Assembly (NCBI GenBank): GCA_965601955.1
Contig: OZ271855.1
Span: 1,550,001-1,614,000 of the forward strand
Direction: 5' to 3'
Origin: RHLJ01 sp965601955
Lineage (GTDB): Bacteria; Bacteroidota; Rhodothermia; Balneolales; Balneolaceae
DNA length: 64,000 nt
Shown: positions 16,105 to 24,094 of the stretch, piece after piece
Layout: every line of letters begins with the position of its first letter
Position numbering within the stretch: position 1 is the first letter of the stretch
Made by a program: the position numbers and the translations under genes
Notes under the pieces: generated by a model
Seen by the model: only the letters and a program-made list of their open reading frames with translations
Database searches by the model: none
What the model was told of the DNA's origin: nothing

Positions 16105-16974
16105 TCAGTACTTAAGGCCCCTCATATAAGCGATACTTACAGGTACCTGCTCGAGCAGGTTGTCATTTTCGTCCTCAATAAAGAAATATTCTATCCCTAG
16201 TTCTTTGGCTGTTTTGAGGATGCCTTCAATATCGATTTCACCTTCACCCAATATCACATTGGTGTTATGATCAGAAAGCCCAGTATGATCTTTAGGAGTA
16301 CCTTTTTGCATATCCTTTAGGTGAAAAGATTTCCAGCGATTGGGGTACTTTCTTAGTAAACCCTCTGGGCTTTCGCCACCAAATTGTACCCAGTACACAT
16401 CCATCTGAAAAGAAACATAATCAGGATGTGTATTCTCCATCATATAGTCTAACAAGGTGCCATTTTTGTGAGGGATAATTTCAAATCCATGAAAATGATA
16501 TTGAAGTGTGAGTCCTTGTTCTGCTAAAGTTTTACCTGCTTTGTTAAAGTCCTCTACAGCCTGGCTGGCGTTTACAAAATTAAAGCTCCCAACCTCATGA
16601 GGAATCCATGGAACCATTACATATTTAGCACCTAAATATTTAGCGTTACTGATGACTTCATCGAGGTTATCTACCACATCTTCGTAGCCCGTACTATACG
16701 ATGGGAAAGTTAAGCCACGTGCATCTAACATTGCTTTGTATTCCTCAACGGTTACACCATCAGGTACACCGCTCTCAACCTGAGTTATACCGGATTCTTT
16801 AATGATATCGAGCGTAGCTTCGAGTCCTTTTTCTGGTATTACATTACGATAGGTATACAGCTGAACACCGATTTCACCAGTAAAAACCGGATCGCCTGAT
16901 TTTTGTGCCATGGTTTCCTTGGGGGATAAGGTGATTAAAAAAAGAAGGATTAAGAGTGAGTTAAAAAGCTTCAT
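16105..16974 (-). CDS. exported sugar isomerase/epimerase-like TIM barrel (AP endonuclease 2 family)
   Basis: A 289-residue TIM barrel of the xylose-isomerase-like AP_endonuc_2 family, preceded by a signal peptide (LLILLFLITLSPKETMAQ), so it should act in the periplasm. Landmarks are GEIGVQLYTYRNVIPEKG, GITQVESGVPDG, LGAKYVMVPWIPHEV, LTLQYHFHGFEI, VSFQMDVYWVQFGG, RWKSFHLKDMQKG and GIEYFFIEDEND; the Glu, Asp, His and Glu residues in these strands are the usual divalent-metal ligands. Exported members near GMC or Gfo/Idh/MocA oxidoreductases take part in 3-keto-glycoside breakdown in Bacteroidota. It lies six bases after the sulfatase gene, the last gene of the operon that begins at 21052, and ends at a strong terminator. 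Confidence 0.85.
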   Translation of the reverse strand: MKLFNSLLILLFLITLSPKETMAQKSGDPVFTGEIGVQLYTYRNVIPEKGLEATLDIIKESGITQVESGVPDGVTVEEYKAMLDARGLTFPSYSTGYEDVVDNLDEVISNAKYLGAKYVMVPWIPHEVGSFNFVNASQAVEDFNKAGKTLAEQGLTLQYHFHGFEIIPHKNGTLLDYMMENTHPDYVSFQMDVYWVQFGGESPEGLLRKYPNRWKSFHLKDMQKGTPKDHTGLSDHNTNVILGEGEIDIEGILKTAKELGIEYFFIEDENDNLLEQVPVSIAYMRGLKY

Positions 16975-16980
16975 AGGTCA

Positions 16981-18819
16981 TTATTTTTTTGGATGGGTAT
17001 ATTCTACTATTTCACTGGCAATAAAACCAATGCGATGTGCCTGAATTTTTATAGTTAAGCCAGGTTCTAAATCAATGCCTTCATCTGAATAAACTGCCCA
17101 GGAATCAGGCTCAGGTTCATGTTCGGGAATTACTTTATAGCCAATGGAGGCACCGGGAGTATCAGACGAGAAAGTAACGTTGCTTCCGTCACTCGAAAAT
17201 ATGAGTGCCGGAAGCTCTGTAACAGGTTGTAGATCAGCTCCGTCCCAGAGTTCGGTTAACAATTTCCGTTCCGGAAGAGCAGGATCATCTCCAATTTCAC
17301 TCAACCAGCGATCCATTTCGGTCCTAAGTTCAGTAAGCTTCGATTGGTAGTCCAGGTTCTCAACAAGGTTATTCAATTCGTGAGGGTCATTCTCAAGATC
17401 AAATAGCTCCTCTTCAGGTTTGGAATCTCGAAACCATTGCATTTGAACTTCATTTAGCGAGCCTGAATCACGCAAAGAAAGCATTTCTTTCATAGTAGGG
17501 ATTTGCTCTCGGTATGCAACAGGCAGGTAATAACCCTGTTCAGGGCGATAATTTCGAATATACTTGAACTGCATATCGCGTACGGCACGACGGGAGTCGG
17601 TAAGCTCGTCTAATCGATCGGTAGCTGCATGAATATAAACTCGTGGTTCTGGGGAAGTATAGTCTCCCAGGAAAGCCTGTCCTTGTAAATGCTTAGGCGG
17701 TTCAATGCCGGTTAGTGATAACAGAGTTGGGGCAAAATCAACGAAGCTGATGAGCTGCTCATCCAAAAGGCCTGCTTTGTATTTGTTCGGAAACCGTATG
17801 ATTAGTGGAGAGTTAAGCCCGGAATCATAAATCAATCGCTTTTGACGGGGAAGAGGTCCGCCATGATCTGCATAAAAGAAAATGATGGTGTTTTCCAGTA
17901 AACCATCTTCCTCAAGTTGATCCAGGATTGCTCCCATTTGACGATCCATTTCAGCCATGTTATTGTACACCTTCCATAAATCCCTTCTGGTTGTTTCTGT
18001 GTCTGGCAGATAGGGTGGGATAGGGAAGTCAGTATTTTTTGGGACATGGACTTCTGTTTCTTTTTCCGAAAGCCTCACATTCCAACCGGCGAGCTCTACG
18101 TCTCTTTCCCCGGCTTTATAATGTCTGTTCTCATCAATTTTGAACCCATAAGGTTCGAATAGCCCCGATTCGTGTGTAATGTTAAAATTGAAAACGGAAA
18201 AGAAAGGTTGGCCAGGTTCCCGGTTTCTCCAGTGTGCGAAATTGGAACTCTCATCCCATGCCGTCACCGGCGCTCTGAATTGATAGTCCTGTTTTGAATT
18301 ATTTGAGGTATAGTAACCAGCCTCTCGTAGATATTCGGTAAACATTCTTATTTGTGGAGGAGGCACTGCTTCATAAGCGGGTAGACCAGTCATATCCATA
18401 TTGGAATTGGTTCGCATATGATTGGCTCCAATTCCTGATGGATACATCCCTGTTATAATTGCAGCTCTACTTGGGGCACAGACACCATGTGTGGAAAACA
18501 AATGAGGATAGCGGACTCCTTCATTTGCAAGCCGATTAATAGTAGGTGTATAAGCAGTAGAATCTCCGAAAGGGGCGATGATAGGAGATAAATCTTCTGC
18601 AACCAGCCATAAGATATTAGGTCGCTCGGGTAGAAAAGACTCTTCATCAGTAGTAGTACATCCAAGTACTACTACTAATAATAGCAGGATAGCCAGTAGT
18701 CTTTGCGAGGAGCCTCTGAAATCAAGGTGAGACTGTGAGGTAATCGACGAAGCAATCTCAAATTTCACGAATGAGATTGCGTCAGGATTTACTCTCTTTG
18801 TTCGTAGAATTCCTCGCAA
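16981..18819 (-). CDS. type I sulfatase lipoprotein; N-terminus lies in a repeat
   Basis: The 612-codon reading frame encodes a formylglycine sulfatase. The catalytic cysteine is Cys114 in CAPSR, followed by AAIITGMYPSGIGANHMR; the metal site opens NILWLVAEDLSP (68-79) and continues with FFYADHGGPLPRQK and INRLANEG. A lipobox (LLLLVVVLGC, Cys54) implies membrane anchoring outside the cytoplasm. A C-terminal beta domain follows (about 525-612). The substrate is probably a sulfated glycan. The first 39 codons, including the TTG start, fall inside a 119-base palindromic repeat (18702-18820); no ATG, GTG or TTG lies between the repeat and the lipobox helix, although a GTG inside it at 18768 is another possible start. 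Expression therefore depends on the repeat or on a start I cannot see. Confidence 0.88.
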   Translation of the reverse strand: MRGILRTKRVNPDAISFVKFEIASSITSQSHLDFRGSSQRLLAILLLLVVVLGCTTTDEESFLPERPNILWLVAEDLSPIIAPFGDSTAYTPTINRLANEGVRYPHLFSTHGVCAPSRAAIITGMYPSGIGANHMRTNSNMDMTGLPAYEAVPPPQIRMFTEYLREAGYYTSNNSKQDYQFRAPVTAWDESSNFAHWRNREPGQPFFSVFNFNITHESGLFEPYGFKIDENRHYKAGERDVELAGWNVRLSEKETEVHVPKNTDFPIPPYLPDTETTRRDLWKVYNNMAEMDRQMGAILDQLEEDGLLENTIIFFYADHGGPLPRQKRLIYDSGLNSPLIIRFPNKYKAGLLDEQLISFVDFAPTLLSLTGIEPPKHLQGQAFLGDYTSPEPRVYIHAATDRLDELTDSRRAVRDMQFKYIRNYRPEQGYYLPVAYREQIPTMKEMLSLRDSGSLNEVQMQWFRDSKPEEELFDLENDPHELNNLVENLDYQSKLTELRTEMDRWLSEIGDDPALPERKLLTELWDGADLQPVTELPALIFSSDGSNVTFSSDTPGASIGYKVIPEHEPEPDSWAVYSDEGIDLEPGLTIKIQAHRIGFIASEIVEYTHPKK

Positions 18820-18820
18820 A
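18702..18820. repeat. 119-bp palindromic element covering the sulfatase 5' end
   Basis: The outer ends TTTGCGAGGA (18702-18711) and TCCTCGCAAA (18811-18820) are exact inverted repeats; the centre has GCAATCTCA (18752-18760) and TGAGATTGC (18772-18780). The sequence resembles the widespread GCGAGGAG...GACGAAGCAATCTC class of bacterial interspersed repeats. It fills the space between the GMC oxidoreductase and sulfatase genes and is read through as sulfatase codons 1-39. Confidence 0.75.
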
Positions 18821-18821
18821 C

Positions 18822-20528
18822 CTATAGATTCCCTTTTTTCATCTCTTCTACAGCATGGTTAGCAGCACGAGCAGTTAATGCCATAAAGTGAAGAGTAGGG
18901 TTTTGTGTTCCTCCTGATGTCATACAAGCTCCATCAGTTACAAATACGTTTTTGCATTCATGGAGCTGGTTCCATTTGTTCAGTAAAGAAGTTTTTGGAT
19001 CGTGACCCATTCTTACACCGCCCATTTCATGAATATCGGCTCCTGGTAAAGTGTCTCTGTTTCGAGCATTTATATGTGTGTATCCAGCTTTCTCGAACAT
19101 TTCTGTCATTTGCTCTACATAATCATCAGCCTGCTTGATATCATTTTCTTTCCATTCGCAGGAGAGTATAATTTGGGGGATACCATACTTATCGGTTAAG
19201 CTTTCGTGAAGCCGAATGTGATTATCTTCGACAGGGACACATTCTCCCATCATCCAGGTGCCTAGTCCCCACTGGCCATTTTTGGGTTCTAACAGGCTGT
19301 TAGTGAGATCCAGGCCAAACCCGTCTTTTTCTGTATAAGTACCTCTAACCGCACTCACCCCAACGGCATATCCTCTGAGAAAGTCAGTCTCTTGTTTTTC
19401 TACATTTCGAAAGCGAGGGATATAGGCATTAGTGGGACGTCTTCCGGACACTGTTTTGTCTTCGAAACCAGGAGCCAGAGCCGATGCATGGCCTCGATAA
19501 TTATGCCAGGTGATGTATTTTCCCATGATATCATTGTCGTTACCTAGTCCATTTGGAAAACGATTAGACCTGGAGTTCAAAAGAATGGAAGTACTATTAA
19601 TAGTGGATGCATTCACAAAAATGATATCGGCATAAAATTCGATCATTTCTTTTGAATGACGATCAATGATTCGAACTCCGGTAGCTTTTCCTTTTTCCTC
19701 ATCATAAATCACAGAATGAACCACGGCATCAGGGCGCATGGTTAGCTTTCCTGTTTTCATGGCCCAGGGAATAGTGGATGAATTCGAGCTGAAATAGCCT
19801 CCCAATACACATCCGCGATTACACATGGTCTGACTTTGGCATTTTGTGCGGCCTTGCTCGAGGTGTATTTGTTGAGGATCAGTAATATGAGCACAACGTC
19901 CATAGATTAAGTGCCGGGAATCGCCATAATGCTTTTTAATGCTTTCCTGGAAGTGTTTTTCAATACAGGTGAGTTCAAAAGGAGGGAGGAACTCGCCATC
20001 AGGCAACACATCAAGGCCATCCTTAACTCCAGAAATTCCAGCGAATTTCTCTACATGGCTATACCAGGGCGCCAAATCCTTATATCGGATTGGCCAATCA
20101 ACAGCAAACCCATCCCGGGCTGGTCCTTCGAAATCATAGTCGCTCCACCGTTGCGTTTGGCGTGCCCATAGCAAAGATTTCCCCCCAACATGATATCCAC
20201 GAAACCATCTAAATGGCTTCTCATAGACAACTGGTTGTTCATCCTGCGCTATAGTCCAATGAATACGTTCTGCATTCATCCAGCCATCTTTTACTAACCC
20301 TGATCTCTGTTCAAGAGGGACAGTTCCCCTGAATTTAAATTCCCATGGCCCTTTTGATGCAGTAGGGTAATCTTGAATATGCCTGACATTTCTACCTCTT
20401 TCGAGCACCAGGGTCTCAAGACCGGCATCGCATAACTCTTTTGCAGCCCATCCACCGCTTGCACCAGATCCAATTACAATAGCATCGTAGGTTCTTTCCT
20501 TTTTTGATTTGATTGCAATATTAGCCAC
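18822..20528 (-). CDS. GMC family oxidoreductase
   Basis: A 568-residue FAD-dependent glucose-methanol-choline oxidoreductase. The N-terminal dinucleotide site is AIVIGSGASGGWAAKEL; substrate-side segments include PFRWFRGYHVGGKSLLWARQ, NRGCVLGGYFSSNSSTIPWA and IFVNASTINSTSILLNS; the C-terminal domain has HEMGGVRMGHDP and VTDGACMTSGGTQNPTLHFM. I chose GTG 20528, eight codons inside the longest frame, because GGAGGA lies just upstream and the start then overlaps the stop of the preceding gene by one base (TAGTG). Paired with a subunit-3-like protein, such enzymes oxidise sugars, including glucoside 3-hydroxyls, and pass electrons to the respiratory chain. Confidence 0.92.
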   Translation of the reverse strand: MANIAIKSKKERTYDAIVIGSGASGGWAAKELCDAGLETLVLERGRNVRHIQDYPTASKGPWEFKFRGTVPLEQRSGLVKDGWMNAERIHWTIAQDEQPVVYEKPFRWFRGYHVGGKSLLWARQTQRWSDYDFEGPARDGFAVDWPIRYKDLAPWYSHVEKFAGISGVKDGLDVLPDGEFLPPFELTCIEKHFQESIKKHYGDSRHLIYGRCAHITDPQQIHLEQGRTKCQSQTMCNRGCVLGGYFSSNSSTIPWAMKTGKLTMRPDAVVHSVIYDEEKGKATGVRIIDRHSKEMIEFYADIIFVNASTINSTSILLNSRSNRFPNGLGNDNDIMGKYITWHNYRGHASALAPGFEDKTVSGRRPTNAYIPRFRNVEKQETDFLRGYAVGVSAVRGTYTEKDGFGLDLTNSLLEPKNGQWGLGTWMMGECVPVEDNHIRLHESLTDKYGIPQIILSCEWKENDIKQADDYVEQMTEMFEKAGYTHINARNRDTLPGADIHEMGGVRMGHDPKTSLLNKWNQLHECKNVFVTDGACMTSGGTQNPTLHFMALTARAANHAVEEMKKGNL

Positions 20529-21052
20529 TACTTTTCCTCCACATCTACGCACCCAAAGAAATGACCAGGCATTATTTCATAACCATGATATTCAACCATC
20601 ACAATCTCCGAGGTTTCAAATCCTCTAATAGCCTGTTCTTTCATAAACTTGAAGAATTCCTGATCCATCTCATTTTTGCTTTTGGAAAAAGACAGGAGCA
20701 GTTGTTCTCGATCAGAAGGAGAACATTGAGTAAAATTTTCTCCAAATTGGCTATTAGCTTTTTCATCCAAAGCCTGAAAGCGAGCCTTAATTACCTCCTG
20801 TACTTCTGTTTCGTAACATTCGCTGATCAATCCAGATAAAAAACTGTCTACTCCCAGCGAAAGGCCTCCCAGGGTTCCATTATATGGTAGAATAGTATCT
20901 ACGATTGAGGAGAGGGTAGCCAGTTCTGATTCAGAGAAAATAGTTGAAGTAAGGGGAAGGGAAGCTTTATTCCATCCCATTGCCCATGATGGAAGGGCAA
21001 GTGCACCGCCAGTTGCAAGCATCAAAGTTTTAAGCGCGTCGCGTCGTTTCAT
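20528..21052 (-). CDS. gluconate 2-dehydrogenase subunit 3-like protein
   Basis: A 174-residue protein with a Tat-type N-terminus (MKRRDALKTLMLATGGALALPSWA), so it is probably exported folded. The family core is LSSIVDTILPYNGTLGGLSLGVDSFL, then EVQEVIKARFQALDE and VMVEYHGYEIMPGHFFGC near the end. In known sugar dehydrogenases this small subunit partners and helps export a GMC flavoprotein; here the GMC gene follows with a one-base overlap, which supports that pairing. It is the first gene of the operon ending at 16105. No cytochrome c subunit is adjacent, so the electron acceptor is not evident. Confidence 0.9.
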   Translation of the reverse strand: MKRRDALKTLMLATGGALALPSWAMGWNKASLPLTSTIFSESELATLSSIVDTILPYNGTLGGLSLGVDSFLSGLISECYETEVQEVIKARFQALDEKANSQFGENFTQCSPSDREQLLLSFSKSKNEMDQEFFKFMKEQAIRGFETSEIVMVEYHGYEIMPGHFFGCVDVEEK

Positions 21053-21130
21053 ATGAGTGAGGGTTAAGAAGCGCTTCCAACATAATTAACTTCATTAAAC
21101 TATGCGAACAGAATTAGTAAAAAGATTTGA

Positions 21131-21889
21131 TTAATTATTGATTGAGTTTATCCTGCCAGTGAGCATATACCCTGAGACCTTCATTCCAGCGTTTAAAAGA
21201 GCGTATTTTGAAGCTGGGTTTGAAGTATTGCAGCGGGCTGCAGGAACTCGTCCTGCTTTATAGCATTCCTTTTTAATCTCTTGCAAAATGTAGGAGGCAT
21301 ATCCTTTTCCTTGGTGGTTTGGACTCACTTCCATATAGAGGTCAACAAAAGGAAAATTATAGTGAGTTAGGAACCCTCCATCAGCTACAACTTCTCCATC
21401 AACCTCAAGAATATATGCTCCTATTTCTGACTTTTGCTTATCGAATACATCCCTTTTCCCATCCCACTTCGATACAACAGCTCCAGGTACCTCCAGGTTT
21501 GACGCAGGCCCATCAGCAAAAAGGATGACATCTGAATAAATATCCCTACAGAATTCATACATCATAGAGGTAAGTAAGGGAGTATTAGTTTGAGTTTCTA
21601 CCCAACTCGCCTTCGAAGTTTGAAGCATTTCTCGAAAAAAAAGAGATGCTTTTTTCCGGTAGGGAGGAATTAGGAAAAACTCAAATACGGTGTTTCTTTT
21701 TTCTAAATCATCTTTCCCTTTTATAGACCCATATCCAATCTCGGCTCCATCGATCAGGAAAACATAAGAATCAGCCCAGCCCCGGTAATGGCAGGAGTCA
21801 TACCTAACCTGCATTTGGTGTTCCTGTAGAAACTGATTTCTTAGTGGGAGTATTTCTTCGTAAGTCCTTCTTTGCAGTTGAATATGCAT
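21131..21889 (-). CDS. tandem-GNAT acetyltransferase
   Basis: A 252-residue protein whose C-terminal half is a standard GNAT domain: DLYMEVSPNHQGKGYASYIL contains the acetyl-CoA loop (NHQGKGYA), followed by CNTSNPASKYALLNAGMKVSGY. The N-terminal half (EEILPLRNQFLQEHQ, EFFLIPPYRKKASLFFREML) looks like a second, degenerate GNAT repeat, giving about twice the usual length. ATG 21889 is preferred over an upstream TTG. The substrate is unknown. It stands alone between the sugar-oxidation operon and the SDR gene on the same strand. Confidence 0.82.
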   Translation of the reverse strand: MHIQLQRRTYEEILPLRNQFLQEHQMQVRYDSCHYRGWADSYVFLIDGAEIGYGSIKGKDDLEKRNTVFEFFLIPPYRKKASLFFREMLQTSKASWVETQTNTPLLTSMMYEFCRDIYSDVILFADGPASNLEVPGAVVSKWDGKRDVFDKQKSEIGAYILEVDGEVVADGGFLTHYNFPFVDLYMEVSPNHQGKGYASYILQEIKKECYKAGRVPAARCNTSNPASKYALLNAGMKVSGYMLTGRINSINN

Positions 21890-21964
21890 GCCCAAAAAAA
21901 CTTAAAAACCGATAAATAAAAAACCCTTGAACTAATGAATCTATTCTTCACCCCTATCTTTTTA

Positions 21965-22002
21965 GTCATCCTGATCCCAAAAGCATTCGGAATCAGAATG
22001 AC
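21965..22002. repeat. GTCAT-ended imperfect hairpin (short relative of the GTCATCCCG family)
   Basis: GTCATCCTGATCC (from 21965) pairs with GGAATCAGAATGAC (to 22002) with two mismatches around an AAAAGCATT-like loop. It lies 16 bases past the SDR stop on the - strand and may terminate that transcript. The ends match those of the two larger copies at 15991-16072 and 42930-43036. Confidence 0.55.
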
Positions 22003-22018
22003 AGAATAAGAACGATTC

Positions 22019-22846
22019 TTATTTGATCTGGCTTAATATTGCCCGGTCAAAGAACCGGTCGCTAAACCATCTTCTTATAAATAGTAGTGGTTTTGCTCTG
22101 CTTCCGGCTGCATATCTTGTTTTAGGTCGGTTCGACTCTACTGCTTTGGAGATTACATCTGCAATAACACTTGGAGGAGAACCAGCACCTGGCTTTTCCT
22201 CACCTTCCTTTAGTGCGTTAACTAGTGATTGTACCATGTTTTTATAAGGCCCTGATCCAGAACGCTCTATCATTGGTTGGCTCATTACATCTCCAAATTC
22301 AGTTATGATAAATCCTGGCTGGATGATCACAACGTCAATCCCGAACTGCGAAACTTCAAGCCGAAGAGAATCAGACCAGCCCTCTAGTGCGTGTTTTGTT
22401 CCATGATACCAGGCTCCCAGAGGGGTATAAATTTTACCTCCAACCGAAGAAATATTGATAATTTTTCCAGCTTTCTTTTGTCTCATATAGGGTAGTACCA
22501 ATTGGGTGAGCCGCGCCAGACCAAAAATATTTACTTCGAATTGTCGACGAGCATCTTCAATCGAGGTTTCTTCTACTGATCCATAAATGGCATATCCCGC
22601 ATTATTGACCAGTACGTCGACTCCCTGATGCTCTTTTTCGATTTGTGAAACTAGATTCACGATATCCTCTTCAATAGTGATATCCATTTTAATTGCCTTG
22701 GCTCCCAATTCTTCCAGGTCTTTCATCTTTTCAAGCCTGCGAGCGGCTACATATACAATTAATCCATCTTTCAATAATTGCTTAGCGGTAGCTTTTCCTA
22801 TCCCTGCTGATGCACCGGTTACCAGTGCTACTTTTTGGTTATTCAT
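22019..22846 (-). CDS. short-chain dehydrogenase/reductase
   Basis: A 275-residue classical SDR. The cofactor loop is TGASAGIG (residues 10-17), the basic YVAARRLEK after strand 2 favours NADPH, NNAGYAIYG is the structural motif, and the catalytic triad residues are in NISSVGGKI (Ser) and YHGTKHALEG (Tyr, Lys). IVVIIQPGFI-type sequence follows. The carbonyl or alcohol substrate is unknown. An operator dyad identical to the one before the TetR gene lies 14 bases upstream of the ATG (22861-22874), so the SDR should be under TetR control. Confidence 0.93.
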   Translation of the reverse strand: MNNQKVALVTGASAGIGKATAKQLLKDGLIVYVAARRLEKMKDLEELGAKAIKMDITIEEDIVNLVSQIEKEHQGVDVLVNNAGYAIYGSVEETSIEDARRQFEVNIFGLARLTQLVLPYMRQKKAGKIINISSVGGKIYTPLGAWYHGTKHALEGWSDSLRLEVSQFGIDVVIIQPGFIITEFGDVMSQPMIERSGSGPYKNMVQSLVNALKEGEEKPGAGSPPSVIADVISKAVESNRPKTRYAAGSRAKPLLFIRRWFSDRFFDRAILSQIK

Positions 22847-22860
22847 AATAGTATTGTTTG

Positions 22861-22874
22861 TGAGTAATCACTCA
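22861..22874. promoter_or_regulatory. probable TetR operator before the SDR gene
   Basis: TGAGTAATCACTCA is a dyad (TGAGT-n-AT-n-ACTCA) found exactly twice in the window, here and at 23420-23433, each just upstream of a gene of the TetR/SDR pair. Position and symmetry fit a TetR-family binding site. Confidence 0.75.
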
Positions 22875-22892
22875 TTTATTGGTTAAATTTTT

Positions 22893-23414
22893 TTAGTACC
22901 CATATTTATTAAGAATCAATTTCTTCAATCCTTCTTTATCCTCAACCGAATCTCTGAGTAGTGAAGCTCCGATTCCGTCAATGGTCTGGATCAACAATTC
23001 AGCTTCGAGTTTCGGATTAGGGTTTCCAAGTTCCTCAAATGCAGAAGTTACTGCTTGAATAAGGGGTTTTAGTTTTTCCTCCGAGTTATGCCCCATTTCC
23101 CATTTAAGCTTCATAATAAGCCTCCAGAACTCATAATCTTTCTTTTCAATCTGGAAGGGAAGAAGGATAGTTTTTTGGATTTTCTCATGTGGATCGGACT
23201 CAAAAACGATATTAGCATAATTCATTTTAAACTTATCCTCGGCTTTCTTGAGAATGGCCTCTAATAACCCGGCTTTATTTTCAAAGTGTCGAAAGATGAG
23301 TCCTTCAGATACTCCTGCATGTTTGGCTACCTTATTAGTAGAAGTAGCATGAAAGCCTTCCTTTGAAAAAAGCTCTAATGCAGATTGTAATATGGTTTCT
23401 TGTTTTTCAGTCAT
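22893..23414 (-). CDS. TetR/AcrR family transcriptional regulator
   Basis: A 173-residue TetR regulator. The N-terminal HTH domain is typical: ILQSALELFSKEGFHATS then TNKVAKHAGVSEGLIFRHFENKAGLLEAIL (about 7-54). The C-terminal ligand domain is divergent (WRLIMKLKWEMGH, LLIQTIDGIGASLL). The protein should repress its own gene and the adjacent SDR gene in the absence of an inducer, because an identical dyad lies five bases upstream of its ATG and fourteen upstream of the SDR ATG. The inducer is unknown; SDR targets of such pairs are often lipids or aldehydes. Confidence 0.93.
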   Translation of the reverse strand: MTEKQETILQSALELFSKEGFHATSTNKVAKHAGVSEGLIFRHFENKAGLLEAILKKAEDKFKMNYANIVFESDPHEKIQKTILLPFQIEKKDYEFWRLIMKLKWEMGHNSEEKLKPLIQAVTSAFEELGNPNPKLEAELLIQTIDGIGASLLRDSVEDKEGLKKLILNKYGY

Positions 23415-23419
23415 AAATG

Positions 23420-23433
23420 TGAGTAATCACTCA
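23420..23433. promoter_or_regulatory. probable TetR autoregulatory operator
   Basis: The second copy of TGAGTAATCACTCA; with flanks it extends to GTGAGTAATCACTCAC (16 bases). It lies five bases before the TetR start codon, where bound repressor would block the TetR transcript. Confidence 0.75.
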
Positions 23434-23459
23434 CAAAGGTAAATATCTTTTCCAAAGAT

Positions 23460-23993
23460 TCAAACACCCTCTGTAATTTTTTTCATACTCGCCAAATGAT
23501 GATAGGTATGATGGATAGTAAAATACATCATCTCTCTTACTGTAAGCATTCCGAGGATGGGATGAGGAGCAACTTGCTCACTTAGTTTTTCCTCACTCCA
23601 GTTTTCGAGCGTTTTTATTAGTTCCACTTTTTCCTTTTCGTATTGGGTAAGCAGGGCTTCCTTTTGCTCTATATTCACTTCTTTAGGTACAAAAGGAGGG
23701 GTTGCAGTAGCGCCTTCTGCTAACTTTTCCTGGTAGGTCTCCGCTAATTCATCGTAGGTCATTTCGGCCCTATCCGATTTGCCAAACCTCCACTTCAAGA
23801 GAACTTTAGGAATCTTCATCCCTTTATTTAAAGGGGCTACACTTTTGATAAGATGGAGCAATTGCTGCCCTGTACTCCAGCTTTCTTCACGAAGTGTCTT
23901 TGTAAAGTCATCTCTGTCCTGATGCCTAACAAATTCAGTTACTGCATCAAAAGCATCATTAAGTTCATTTTGAAGCTGGTTTCTACTTTTCAT
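23460..23993 (-). CDS. DinB-like protein
   Basis: A 177-residue four-helix-bundle protein of the DinB/YfiT-like superfamily. Metal-ligand histidines are placed as expected: QQLLHLI in the second helix and IHHTYHHLASM in the last helix. The opening SRNQLQNELNDAFDAV and LREESWSTGQQLLHL are family-like. Some relatives are thiol transferases that use bacillithiol or mycothiol; with YtxJ elsewhere in this window, a thiol-linked role is conceivable but unproved. ATG 23993 is preferred to GTG 24002. It ends 26 bases before the TetR operator. Confidence 0.82.
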   Translation of the reverse strand: MKSRNQLQNELNDAFDAVTEFVRHQDRDDFTKTLREESWSTGQQLLHLIKSVAPLNKGMKIPKVLLKWRFGKSDRAEMTYDELAETYQEKLAEGATATPPFVPKEVNIEQKEALLTQYEKEKVELIKTLENWSEEKLSEQVAPHPILGMLTVREMMYFTIHHTYHHLASMKKITEGV

Positions 23994-24094
23994 TTGAAGC
24001 ACGATTTAGTGGGCAAATATGAGCAAATTTTGAGCAAAATTTCCAAGCATTTTCCCTTAATAATAGTTTTATTGGTCTACGACTACAAAGAACA

